A stretch of DNA of 64,000 bases from Apis mellifera (Eukaryota > Arthropoda > Insecta > Hymenoptera > Apidae). The stretch covers positions 6,950,001-7,014,000 of the forward strand of contig NC_037651.1 in assembly GCF_003254395.2 (NCBI RefSeq), read 5' to 3'. A program made the position numbers and the translations under genes. Every line of letters begins with the position of its first letter. Position 1 is the first letter of the stretch. Shown piece after piece: positions 33,701 through 45,279 of the stretch. The notes below the pieces were generated by a model, which was given only the letters and a program-made list of their open reading frames with translations, made no database searches and was not told where the DNA came from.

Positions 33701-36700
33701 GGCCCGCGACAGAAACGTCCGTGAAATGTTGTTGCCCGATCCCCGAACTCGATAGGCTTGTTTTGCCCCCGCGACTCTTTCGATTCCCCTTCCCTCATCA
33801 AGTTCGTTTAGATATTTGAGAGAGCTCTGAAACGTCAATTTTTCAGAAGTATATATTTTTATGAACGGAACATTTTAATTCAATTTAAAATTTTTCAATT
33901 AAAACGAAGGAAAATCGTTGCTTTTTGATCGTATCGCCAAATGTGAATGGAAATTATGGATCAGTTAACGCGTTAGATATCAAAATTATATATGTATAAA
34001 AAAAATGTTCTTTTTCCTAAGAATCTTTTTTTTGAAATAATTCTCCATTAAAGAAGGAGAAAATTAGAAAAATTATGTTTCTCTGATAAATTTGTGCACT
34101 CGTTTGTCTGCTCTCTCGAGAAATCTTTCGTTCCTCGATCTATTCCGCGGAGAGAAGAATAAAAATCGATGGAAAAGAAGGCGTTCCTCTTGGAATCCTC
34201 TTTCCAAGCAAAAATAGCTTGAGCGTGCTATTCTTTTTCCGAGGAGGTGAAAAGAATCGATCGAGAATAAGGTCGCCACGGCTGAGACCGATTCGATCCC
34301 CGAACCCTCGTGTCATTTATCCGTGATTTACGGAACAAATTCGTAATTAATCGATTCGTTTATCTTTTCGTCGTATTTTTCTTTTCTTCTCTCTCTCTCT
34401 CTCTTTTTTTTCTTCTTTTCGTTTACATCACGATTGCGTAAAAACAATCGTTTGCAATCGCTCGCACTCGTAAGAAAATAATCCGGCGTGTCAACCTGTG
34501 AAAATGATTTGCCTGTAAAAAGTATCTCGAACTTGTTACTTGGGAGTTAGTTGCATGTACACACTTTTTTTTTTCACGTGTAGAAAACTGTTATATTCTT
34601 TCCTCTCCCCTCCTTTGATCCCGCAAAATCGAGAATCGTGGAAATTGATTGGTAGCGGAATTGAAATTTGCATCGATCTTTATCCCGTTTTTACTCCCGT
34701 TTTTTTTTCCCCTCCCCGTGGAAAGATCAAGGTGGCTGTGCAAGATCCCATTCCTGCGTCGAATAGAAATTTTTTTATTTTCTTGCTTTTTTTCTCTTCT
34801 GCCGAGTTGTAATCGTGTGGATACCATTCTTTTCGATTCGATAGAAAAATTTTTATAATAATTTCGATCATCACAGAGGATTTCCTCCCTGCGGGTCAAT
34901 CAACGTTCTAGGATTCCCTTATCGTTTCATCTTCGCAAAAGTTGCAATTCCAATTCAGCGCAAGATTCATATCACGGAATCAATAAATCCCGTTCTCCTT
35001 TCTCGCGCTCCACACTCATCAAACCACATGATTCCGCATAAAAAAGGGAAGTCGAATCGGCACACAAGAAACTATCCTATTGTTGTTACATCACCAACGT
35101 TCTAAAATCCCAACCAGTTCGATCGTAATAACGGGGAAAAAACAATCACAAATATCATACGTAGTTTCGCGTGACGGAGTAGAACGGATCGATCATTTTT
35201 ATTGTAGCATAAAATCGTAATTAACGACGTTGTAATAAACCGAGTTATTGCAAATGGTTAAACAACGATTACGAATGTTATCGTTATCGGACAAAGGATT
35301 TCGTTTCTCTTCCTTTTCAATAATTATCGATTTAATTATTCGATCGATCGAATTATCGCCCTTTCCTTTTCGCTTCTTCTTCCTCTTCCTCTTCCTCTCT
35401 TTTTATCCATTTGATCGAACAACGTGTCAATTAACGTGTCGTGGCGAGTGAAGAAAAAAAAAGGTGACAAGTCTGTTTCTTTTTTTTTTTTTCCTTTCTT
35501 TCTTCTTCTTTTTTTTTCTCGATACAGGAAATCTGGTGAGGCGACAAAAACAATATATCTTAGTATCCGTGTAACTGATTCTTTTTCTTCGTCGCTCCTT
35601 GAAAAAAAAGAGTTAATAGCGCATATGTTAGTAGCTTTTAAATAGAACGGTTTTCTTATTACGGTTTTATTCGGTACAACTGCATGGCACGTTGAAAGAG
35701 CTCGATTAAAAGTTTATCTCGATATATTTTTGTTTTTTTTCTTTTTTTTTTTTGCGCGCTCGTCGACAATTATTTTTCCTCAATTTCAGATCGAAATCAA
35801 ATTGAGTTATCGTTTTTCGAGTAGATAATATTATATATCGCGTTATATTTGTTCTTTTTTCTTTTCCTTTTAAAAATATAACATCGCGAGGAAATTTCAA
35901 CTCAATCTTTTATCGTTGGCGTGGATCTTTCGCAATTTTTTTTTTTTTTATAAAAATTGTTATTTCTTACGATATTGATTATCTAAATATAATCTTAATA
36001 CAGCTAACTCGATCATCGAACGTGAGAGAAAAAAGGCCATTAAACCGTGTAATATAATGCCGAGCTCTAATGCTAGTTTAAAAAAAGAAATATATCGATA
36101 TCTTGTCTTCTTAATCTACAATTAAAAATTTAAAGAAGAGAAAAAAATTGTCGAATAAACGAAAATATCGATTATCCTCGTTAAATCGAAGAAAATTTTT
36201 CCTTTAATCGGTTTCAATTTTCGATCTCGAGGATGATAATTCTTTGCTGATCGTTTCAGAATCAACAAGTGCTTTTTTTCTTCTTCTTCTTTTTCTTTTT
36301 TCCTCCCCTTCCCATTAGAGCCAGAGAATTATTTTAATTCGCGTCAGAGAAGATTATTGTCTTTTGATCGATCGTATTATTAACTTTCCATCCAGTGGAA
36401 TAATAGGGGGGAACGATTTCCTGGTTCTTGGATATTTTCTCCCTCCGACCGTAAAAGATTAACAGAGGCCTCGTAAATTGCGTACGATGATAGAGAACGG
36501 CAAGGAAAATTAGGAAATCGAGCGAAACTGGGTTAAACCGCGCGCGTTTGGATCAAGGATTATGAAACGCGTCGCTTCTTTCGCGCATCCTGCGCCTCGT
36601 TTTAGAAAACGAAACTTTCTTTTCCCTTTCGTCAAGTATATATACAATCGTCAAGTTGTTGTTGCGTACTCGTTTAACGTAACATTTAATTATCATCAAC

Positions 36701-37060
36701 GAGGTTAGACATTTCCCTTTTAATAAATACGATTAAATCGAGAAATTTTTGGATGCAATTCGATCTTTCGTTTCAATCCAATTCTCCTCTTCTCACAAAT
36801 ATATTTTCTGAAGAACGAGAAGAAGAATTCTTTCGTTGCTCCTTCTATTCCTACGCGATTAAAATTTCTTAAACGACAAAAAATTAGAATCTGGAAATTA
36901 AATTAAATCAGAAGACCGTGACTTACTCAAAATTTACATCATCATTCTCCCAATTAATCTCACGTAAAAAAAAAAAAAAAAAAGAAAAGAAGTCAAAGGT
37001 AGAATCGATCTGAGAAGAATCGAATCGAAGCAATATTATGATCGATGAATTTCACGGCGC
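30720..37060. other. AT-rich intronic sequence, no gene seen
   Basis: Long AT-rich stretches carry A/T runs (33235-33250, 35932-35950, 36966-36984), a CT run (34389-34404) and a GC-balanced block at 33360-33830. Within that block a + frame at 33586-33819 looks protein-like but has no ATG with context, splice signal or domain. Nothing else is supported. Confidence 0.5.
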
Positions 37061-39118
37061 GTTGATTTTTCAAGCTAGGTTGCCAGGCTTAATTGCATAA
37101 AAGCGGGCGCGGATGAATTCGTATCTCCTCCGCCGTAATTGCCAGCCACGCTGCTCGCCAGCCCTTGTTTTTTCAATTACGCACATTATGTATATACATA
37201 TATCCCCCGTCTCAATTCCGTCCGTTTTCCATTCCACGGGCATCCAACGGCTCGTGGCTCCGAGATGAATTTAATTCGAACGATTACCGGGAAAGCGCGA
37301 TGACAGCAGATTATGGGAATAATTACGGTGTAACGTGCGAGCACGGGGGTCGCAAGGCCGTGACTAATTGCCGCGCTTTACGGCCAATCGTATCCCGTCA
37401 TCATCTGCCGCCGGGTCAACGTTGGATTCAGCGTATATTTTTATGGTAATCGGCGGGTTATCGATTGCGCTTTGATTCCTTCGTGCCTTTTGTTCTGCCG
37501 GACAATGGGATAATCGGGGGAGGGGAATTTTTCCTCGAGGTTGAGAGAAGGAGGCTTGTTTCTTTCTTTCTTACAGATTTTTTTGTCAGTTCTCTTGTTT
37601 TTGTGCGGGATAATGGAATAGAGAGAGAGAGATGAGGTTAATTGTAATAAAGGTGTGAGAGGTTAGGTAGAATACTTCAGATTTTAATTATTCTTGTATT
37701 ATATTGTAGGAGTGAATTTTTTTTTTTCATTAAAAATAGAAAATAGAATGATTACAAGGATGTTTCATATTCATTCGTTTGTCCAATTGATTCTTGAATT
37801 ATTTCGATAAATATCTTCGCGATTTACTATCGATTCGCAGGATTTTTTCGAGGGTTGATGATTTATTTATTTCGATGACGAGAGAGCGTAGAACGAAAGA
37901 GAAGTTCATTGGCTCCAGAGTCGGAGGTGAGTGACAAAAAGCCTCTGAAAGTGCAACGTGCAACCAATTTCCCCTTCGTCCTGTCTCACCACTTTTCCGC
38001 TCGGCGGCCGTAAGTGCGATCGTTTCTCTAGTACCGCGAAGCGGAAAGCTCCCGACATTAGCTCGCCGTTTTTACCCAACTTTTCGTCTTCTCTCGTTGC
38101 CGTTTTCGGCTTTATCACCCATCCCATCTCGCGAAAACGTCTCCCCTTTTTTGCCCAACTCCGTTCTCCCTTTCGATCATCTCACCTGGATCAGCCGATC
38201 TTTTTATCTCTCTCCGCTCTTCGTTCTCTCCTCGATCGAGTTCCTTTTTTCTTCACAAGTTTTGTATAATAATTGTTGGACGATATTAACTGTCCGTCGA
38301 TTTTTCATTCCAATTGACGTTCAATTATATGTTCTAAAATATTAGATATTGTCTTCTCATTCTATTGTAAAATAAAAATATAGGATAGTTTTATCTCGTT
38401 GCTTGCTAAAATAATATTTCAAGTATCCCAATTTTTTCAAAATCATTAAAGGGATCCTCGAACATGGTCTAATAATACTCGTTATTCTTATCAAATCAAC
38501 TCGTTTCCAAATTTATGAAGCGAGCCAAAGTCTTGTTAAATTTTTAAAGAAAGAAAATATGGTTTGGCTTTGTTTTGTTTGGAAGGTTGAGGATGGTCGA
38601 CGACCTCCTCCGCCGTAGGGTGGAAAACTCGTGGGATTGCTCGAGTCGGCTGGCCGTAAAAGGAAATTAAGGGATCGAGACTCCTTCGTTAATTCTCATA
38701 AATCTGAATGAAATTAACTTGCCGTGTTGATTTTTCCGCTTGGAAAAATCTTTGTCGGCGGTTTTGAGACGAGAGAGGGGTGGGAGAGGATAGGGAACGC
38801 GGCTTGTTTAGTTAATTGTAAGAAAAACAACGTATTACTACAACGTATTACGAGTTGTTTGTAGGCACGCGGAAGCGGATGAAATTCGCGTCCCGTGAAT
38901 CCTGCGAATCTCATACGCGTTAAGAGATCTCCTTTCCCGATTTCTTCTTTTTATTTAAATATCGATGAATTATTTTCACTCTTCTCATTTTTTTTTTTGC
39001 TTCCTTCAAACCACCACCCGCAACAACATCTACCAATTAATTGTACAAATGTTTCATCTTATACCATGCACACCGCCACTTGTTACAAAATCGATCTATT
39101 AAACGATACCAAGCGATC
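37060..39118. other. Intronic, enhancer-like blocks, no gene seen
   Basis: GC-balanced segments at 37060-37480, 37900-38270 and 38580-38930 with TAATTGCCGC- and GGCCGTAA-type words alternate with AT-rich sequence. Such islands often mark conserved cis-regulatory modules in compact insect genomes. No exon has support. Confidence 0.4.
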
Positions 39119-39655
39119 TTAAAATAATTTTCCAAAGGACAACTCGAAAAGATACATATTTCTCGGTTCGTTTGAACGTCCACGAGCGAAATTCCCCTCT
39201 CGAAGGTTGTTTCGCAAAGGAAAAATGACTGTGCTAGGCGCGGGTATGCCGGGAACGTTGGACGTTGCCTCGCAGATTCCGTAATGTTCGCGGCGGATAA
39301 TTCCATCGATATCGAAAGGTTTTACAAACTTCTTTCGTCCGGTTGCGGAAACTGATGAAAAAACGAGAGAGAAAGAGAGAGGCGCGATGTCGTAGGCGTT
39401 AAAACACGAATCGCGTTGGATCGCGGAGAGTCGATTTTTCAAGTTGAAGGCGGCCATTGGCGAGCGGCGGCGGGCCCCGCCGTAAAAGGCCGCACCTAGG
39501 CCCGGCCGGCTTTCCAAATTTGGCGGGCGCAAGGCCCTTTTTGCGAGGCCCGTTGCAAAAATGGCCGTGAGGCCGGGTGACAACCGAGCTTCTCCCTCGG
39601 TTATAGAGACCACGGTTAAGTTCAAGGTGTTTTGTTTATTCTCTTTCCCTTCCAT
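39119..39655 (-). other. Antisense anonymous ORF, 178 codons from ATG
   Basis: An ATG at 39655-39653 (- strand) opens a frame to TAA at 39119. The product (MEGKENKQNTLNLTVVS...) is not low complexity. It has a basic Gly/Ala/Pro-rich middle and a C-terminal part with FDIDGIIRREHYGICE. No signal peptide or known motif is visible. Third-position G/C is about 50%, close to the local average, so coding is unproven; the underlying CpG-rich block may be regulatory. Confidence 0.18.
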
Positions 39656-40499
39656 CGATTCGATTTTCCTCTACGATTTTGCTTGAGGATGCTCGTACTA
39701 CGATTCTTTTATTTTTTATGTATCTTTTATGTCCTTTTTATGTTTCCATTGCTTGTGGATGAAGAGATATTGACGAGAGCTAGAAGATGTTTTCTTTTCC
39801 CTTGTGATTATGTTGAGAGGAAGAAGAGAATAATATAGAGATAAAGATGTCAAGAATAGGATTTTTTCTTGAATGTAATTTTTTTATCACTGTTGGACGA
39901 GGATGGCAGGATCTTTTTAATCTTTGCATCGAATGGAATACTATAAAAGTATGGAATTGCGACAAATTAAGGAAAATCAATTATCGAGTCACGAGAGATC
40001 TCTCATTGAATTCGAAACTCGGTTCCTTTCAATTACCAAGCTTATTATTACCTTACAATTACAATTGACCGAAAATTATTCCAATCCATGAATTTTCCTC
40101 TTCCAAACGATCTCCTTAATAATAATCAAATCCCGCCATCAAATAATCCACCCTCCAAAAAGAAACTCCTTTCGTGTCAACATATCGCAGATCCATTCAA
40201 TTCTACCTCCTCGTCTCCTTTAATCACCATCGAACAAACATAGCCAAAAATTCCATCGAACTCCTGAACGAACGGAAACGAAACGAAACGGACGGAAAAG
40301 TGGAGACATCGTCGTCGAGTCTGAGGCAAGATACGAGGAGGCAAGATGAAGAAGAGAATCAACCTTTCACAGGGGAAGGATTGAAGAAGGTAAGCGCGTT
40401 GCTTGCACAGCCTTCCTCCTTCGGCGGGGTAGGGGGGAGGGGAAAGAAACAAAAGTGCTGCAAAAGTGGAAAGTTGGAAGAGGAGAAGACGTTGAGGTT

Positions 40500-41040
40500 C
40501 GCCGGAGCGTGCGCGTGGAGGACGTCTCTCTCTCTCTCTCTCTCTCTTCTTCCCTCTCCATAATCTCTCTCTCTCTCTCTGTCTGTCTGTCTGGTTTCAC
40601 GTCCAGGTAGCACGTCCTCCGATTGGTGGGCGTGAACGCAGGTGCGCGTGGGTGGGGGAGGCGTGGTGACGGGTCTGGATTGGCCCACGGGCACCTAGGC
40701 AGAGCTTAAGCGGAGACCGGAAGTGGGGCCGTGGGGAAGAGGTGAGGAGCGAGGGAGCTGGAAACCTCCGCTTGGGCGCGCGCGCGCGCACAGAGGGGCA
40801 AAAACGATATCGCATCTCGCGTAAGGGGCCGACAAAAAGCTGCCAGGTGGCATTTCGCCTTACCTTCAGGGTTACTGCCTCCACTGCACGCGAGCGCACC
40901 ACACGAGCGAAATACACCGGATACCCTGCGCGTCGATCGACGGGGGCAGCGGAGGAGCGGAAGGGGAGAGGAGAGGATTTTTTCCCCCTTCCTCCCCTCC
41001 CTCTCTTTCGCGGAGTTTTATTTTTATTTCTCGGGGTGGT
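40500..41040 (+). promoter_or_regulatory. GC-rich, GAGA-flanked promoter-like block
   Basis: CT dinucleotide runs (about 40528-40549 and 40565-40593) precede a GC-rich region. That region contains reverse CCAAT words (ATTGG at about 40622 and 40679), GC-box-like GTGGGCGTG at about 40626-40634, and an alternating purine-pyrimidine GCGCGCGCGCGCAC run near 40778-40791. An alternative start site for the enclosing gene is plausible. A donor-like AAGGTAAGC at about 40388 closes an open frame just upstream. Confidence 0.28.
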
Positions 41041-42440
41041 TTCTCTAGGTTCGCGGTGGAGGAAGAGGAGGAGGGGTGGGGGATGATGGAACATCGGAGG
41101 TAGCTTTCAATTTGGAGTGGAGAGAAGATTTGGATCGAGTATGAAGAGTATTCGGAGTAGTATCTTCGATTAGGGTGATTAAGATTTTAGGGGATGTTTG
41201 GTGTGAAAATGTAGCTTGCGTCCGTTGAGACGAAGGGAAGGGAGTTTTTTTTCGTTTCATTTTCACTTTTGGAGTGGTTTTTGTAAGTTTGCGATGGATT
41301 GGAGCGAAAAAAAGGGTGGGGGATGATGGAATATCTTCGATCTGGATGGAGTGGAGAGTAATATCTGTAATTGTCAGTAATTAAGATTTCAGGGATGGAA
41401 ATATATCGGATAGTTTGCGTCTATTTTTTCGTTTCATTTTCATTTTTGGAGTGATTTTTGTAAATTTGCGATGGAACGAAAAAAAGGGTGGGGGATGATG
41501 GAATATCTTCGATCTGGATGGAGTGGAGAGTAATATTTGTAATTGTCAGTAATTAAGATTTCAGGGATGGAAATATATCGGATAGTTTGCGTCTATTTTT
41601 TCGTTTCATTTTCATTTTTGGAGTGATTTTTGTAAATTTGCGATGGAACGAAGAAAAGGGTGGGGGATGATGGAATATCTTTGATCTGGATGGAGTAGAA
41701 AGTAATATCTGTAATTGCCAGTAATTAAGATTTTAGGGGATGGAAATATATCGGATAGCTTGCGTCCATTTTTTCGTTTTATTTTCATTTTTGGAGTGGT
41801 TTTTGTAAGTTTGCGATGGATTGGAGCGAAGAAAGGGGTGGGGGATGGTGGAATATCTTCGATCTGGATGGAGTGGAGAGTAGTATTTGTAATTATCAGT
41901 AATTAAGATTCCAGGGGATAGAAATATATCGGATAGCTTGCGTCCATTTTTTCGTTTTATTTTCATTTTTGTAAATTTGCGATAGATTTGAGAGGAAGAT
42001 GAGAAGAAAGGGGTGGGAGATAATGGAATATCTTCAGTCTGGATGGAGAGTATTCGGAGTAGTATCTGTAATTGCCAGTAATTAAGATTTCAGGGGATGG
42101 AAATATATCGGATAGCTTGCGTCTATTTTATTTTCATTTTTGGAGTAATTTTTAGTAAGAAAGGGATGGGGGATGATGAAATATCGGAGTTAGTTTTCAG
42201 TTTGGAAGTTTTAGAGTAGAGAAGTCTTCGATCTGGTTGGAGTATTCAGAGTAGTATCTGTAATTGTCAGTAATTAACATTTTAGGGGATGTTAAGTTAA
42301 GGGAATGGAAATATATCGGATAGCTTGCGTCCATCGAGACGAAGGGAAGAGAGTTTTTAGTTTTTTTTTGTTTTATTTTCATTTCTGGAGTGATTTTTGT
42401 AAATTTGCGATAAATTTGAGAGGAGGAAAGGGATATCAGA
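41040..42440 (+). repeat. Minisatellite array E, unit about 172 bp (152-266), 7-8 copies
   Basis: The marker GGGTGGGGGATGATGGAATAT (with variants) recurs at 41074, 41314, 41486, 41658, 41836, 42011 and 42163, with a decayed copy near 42429. Units also carry TTCGATCTGGATGGAGT, GTAATTGTCAGTAATTAAG, ATGGAAATATATCGGATAG, TTGCGTC and TTTCATTTTCATTTTTGG. The copies at 41314-41486 and 41486-41658 are nearly identical at exactly 172 bp spacing. Outer copies are diverged and vary in length. Confidence 0.94.
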
Positions 42441-43800
42441 ATTGATTTTGGAATAATTTTTAAGGAATCTCGAATGTGGAGGAATGAAGAAAACTTTGGG
42501 TAGTATAATATAACAATTATGATTTATTTTAGATAGGGTTGATAATTTCTCAATTATATGTGCATTCATATTGAAAATTGTAGAGATTCAATAAAATTGG
42601 GGTAACGAGGATTCGGTGTAGAAGTGCTTGGTTAAGATATTGAAAATCGAAATAAAACCTTGAATTTGTAAATATCAGCATTGAGAATCGAGGTGAGAAG
42701 AATTCGATGCTGCAATGTAAAAGAAATTTTTAAATTGCACACGTTGGAGTTGCGCTTCTAACAAATAAATAATAATTTGGCAACTCGAAGCAATTTAATA
42801 AAATTTCTTCCCCACAATTTCCGGATTTCGAATCACGATCCTGGTCTTGTACCAGTCGAAGAACGAAATTCTTGCACGCTATTAGACACGGGCCATTATC
42901 GTTTCCACGAATGGCGTAAATAAATTAAAAAAAAAAAGGAAAAAAAAAAAAACAAAGGCGAACCTCGGGAGCCGTAATGGAAATGCAGAGCGAATTTCTA
43001 ATTCTTCCACGCTAATTCCACGTTTCTTAGAAATCGTTTTCTATTTCGAGAATCGTCGAATAATTTGCATACACGACTCTTCCTTCTAATTAATCCCATT
43101 AGCCGAGAAGCGATTTACCTCTCCTCTTCCTCGTCGTAATTTATTTCTCTTTTCTCGCCAACCCAAGGAAAGGAAAAACGGACGCGTTAAATACGAACTT
43201 GAAGTGAAACGCGAGGATTAGAAACTTTTTAAAAACGATTTCCTTTAGAGTTTCGTGGACACAAACTCGAGACGATGACACTTTATCGCTTATTAAGTTT
43301 CATCTCCGTGAGTTTATCGGTTAGATGATTAATAATCTCGTAAAATCAATTCTCAAATTTATATTCCTGGCTTGTAAAATATTATACGTGGATCAGTATC
43401 AATCGGCGAGCAATTAATTTTGTTTAACGTCTTGGAGGAATTGCTTGAAACAATCCAGTTTTGTATGAGTATTTATTGAGATCACAAATATTATCATAAA
43501 TTTTATTCTACAATTTTTCTCTAATACTCCTCGATGACTACTCGAAATTCAAAGCTAGGCTAAAAATTAATAAATTAGATATTTGTTGCACACAGTTCTT
43601 CAACACAGTATGTAATATCCCTGTTAGATCAGAAGGTTCCAAACTTTGAGATTATTTTTCTCCTTTTCAAAATTATATATTCCCATTTCCAGCACGAAAA
43701 AAACCGTCAAACCGCTCCAAGAAGCGGAATAATTTCTCACAAAGGTAGCAGTTCGAGTATGCATCGCTAAAATTTCCTCAGTGCAATAAATATCAAGAAC
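42440..43800. other. AT-rich intronic sequence, no gene seen
   Basis: The sequence is AT-rich with an A-run near 42929-42952. It shows no coding frame of note, RNA gene signature or repeat. Confidence 0.5.
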
Positions 43801-43806
43801 AATTCC

Positions 43807-44140
43807 GTGTTTTCCCTTATCTTTGCCTCCCGATGCAAACTTTTAATTGGAAGAAAGAAGAAGTTAAAATATCGTTGTGGTTTGAGGGAAGGTGGTTTCG
43901 GCATTTGGTCGACTCTGGTTATATTATTGTACACGGAGAGGGAAAACCACGAAAGCTATGGTGTGTACGCCACCACGGTGTTGGGTCGTGGGTGAGATGA
44001 GGAGAGGCGATATTCCGCGCGCATTCCACCTCGACGTCGACGCCGAGTTTCTAGGATTGATGGACGGAAACGCGAGAAGAATGGCAGCAAAGTCGCCGTT
44101 GTCGGTCTTCTGGGGTCGTTGACAGTCGGACAGATGCGTG
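43807..44140 (+). other. GC-balanced block with two protein-like open frames
   Basis: In one + frame, a polar segment ending RENHESYGVYATTVLG meets a GTGAGA donor-like site at about 43991. In another + frame the block continues as GDIPRAFHLDVDAEFLG... to a stop at 44122. Both read more like protein than their surroundings, but they overlap and only one could be real. Conserved noncoding sequence is an equally good explanation. Confidence 0.15.
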
Positions 44141-44224
44141 CACCACACCAGGGCCGTACAAAGAATTTATTAAACATCGCCATTTCCCCCCCGTTTCTCT
44201 CCGCCTTCTCTCCATTTCGAGCAA

Positions 44225-44590
44225 TCGTGATTATTAATCACGAATGTTACAGAAATCGATAGGAAAAATATCTGTTGGACAGAAGAGGGTACGAAGAAAA
44301 AATCTTTGATTCGATGGTGGATTTCGTAAGAGAAATAATTCACGGATAGTTTGTTCAATTTCACGAGGTTACATTAGTGTCGTTAAATTTATACGAGACG
44401 ATTTTTTATTTTTTTTTTTTTTATAGCGAAAGAAAAAGTATCATCGTCGAGACAGGTTCCCTTAATTAGCCTTTGTCTGGATGAATTCAATAATTGCGGT
44501 AACGTTTGCACAACAATACGGTGCAACAACATCCCCCACGATACATACTCTCACGAGGTATAAGTTACGCGCGTGCGATACATCGTGAGA
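44225..44590. repeat. Two inverted repeats
   Basis: TCGTGATTATTAATCACGA at 44225-44243 is a perfect palindrome with one central base. At 44549-44590 the arms TCTCACGA and TCGTGAGA, extended by four further pairs after one mismatch, enclose a loop rich in CGCG. Neither matches a microRNA hairpin that I know in length or stem quality. Confidence 0.6.
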
Positions 44591-45179
44591 CCTCGAAGCC
44601 CTCCTACAATGGGGGGTGGAAGAGAGGAGAGCATGAATAAACATCAGAGGCACATGTTTCTCTGTCGTCGGTATCGCGTGGTATAATTGCGGATTGCCAT
44701 AAGAGAAACATTTTTCGCAATTAAGTCGAACGATGTGTACGATACGACGGTTCAGTATTCAGGGTTGGCAGAGGTGTATCCATCGGGTTAAATGGTAATG
44801 GGAACGATTCATTATTAAATTTGATGTGATAAAATTACGGGAGGGGAGAAAAAAGAAAAAGAGAAAATACACAATCGAAGAATTCTTTCGATCGATCGTA
44901 ATTTCTTTTGCTTTTACATTCTTAGATTCTTCGATATTTGAATATATTAATATATTCATTAAAAAAAAGCAATTGGGAAAATACGTATAACAAAAATTTC
45001 AGAATCTTTAAAAAATTAGAATAAATCGATTACATAATATTAAATATTAAGTGACAAACTCTCGACCAATAATTCCCATTTCCAAAACTTGGGTTGATAT
45101 TTGAACGGTATTTCCTCCAAGGTTTCTTACAAGAGGCACGCACAATAGATGGGTTGTCTAACGGTTGTCTCGATCGACG

Positions 45180-45204
45180 TTTATATATATATATATATAT
45201 ATAT
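45180..45204. repeat. (TA)n microsatellite
   Basis: A run of about 12 TA units is followed by a C-rich run. It lies in a noncoding context. Confidence 0.9.
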
Positions 45205-45279
45205 CTCACCCCCCTTCCCCTCTTTTTCTTAACCATGTAACTCAATTAAACACCGTGTCGCGTTAATTATCCCGGATGG

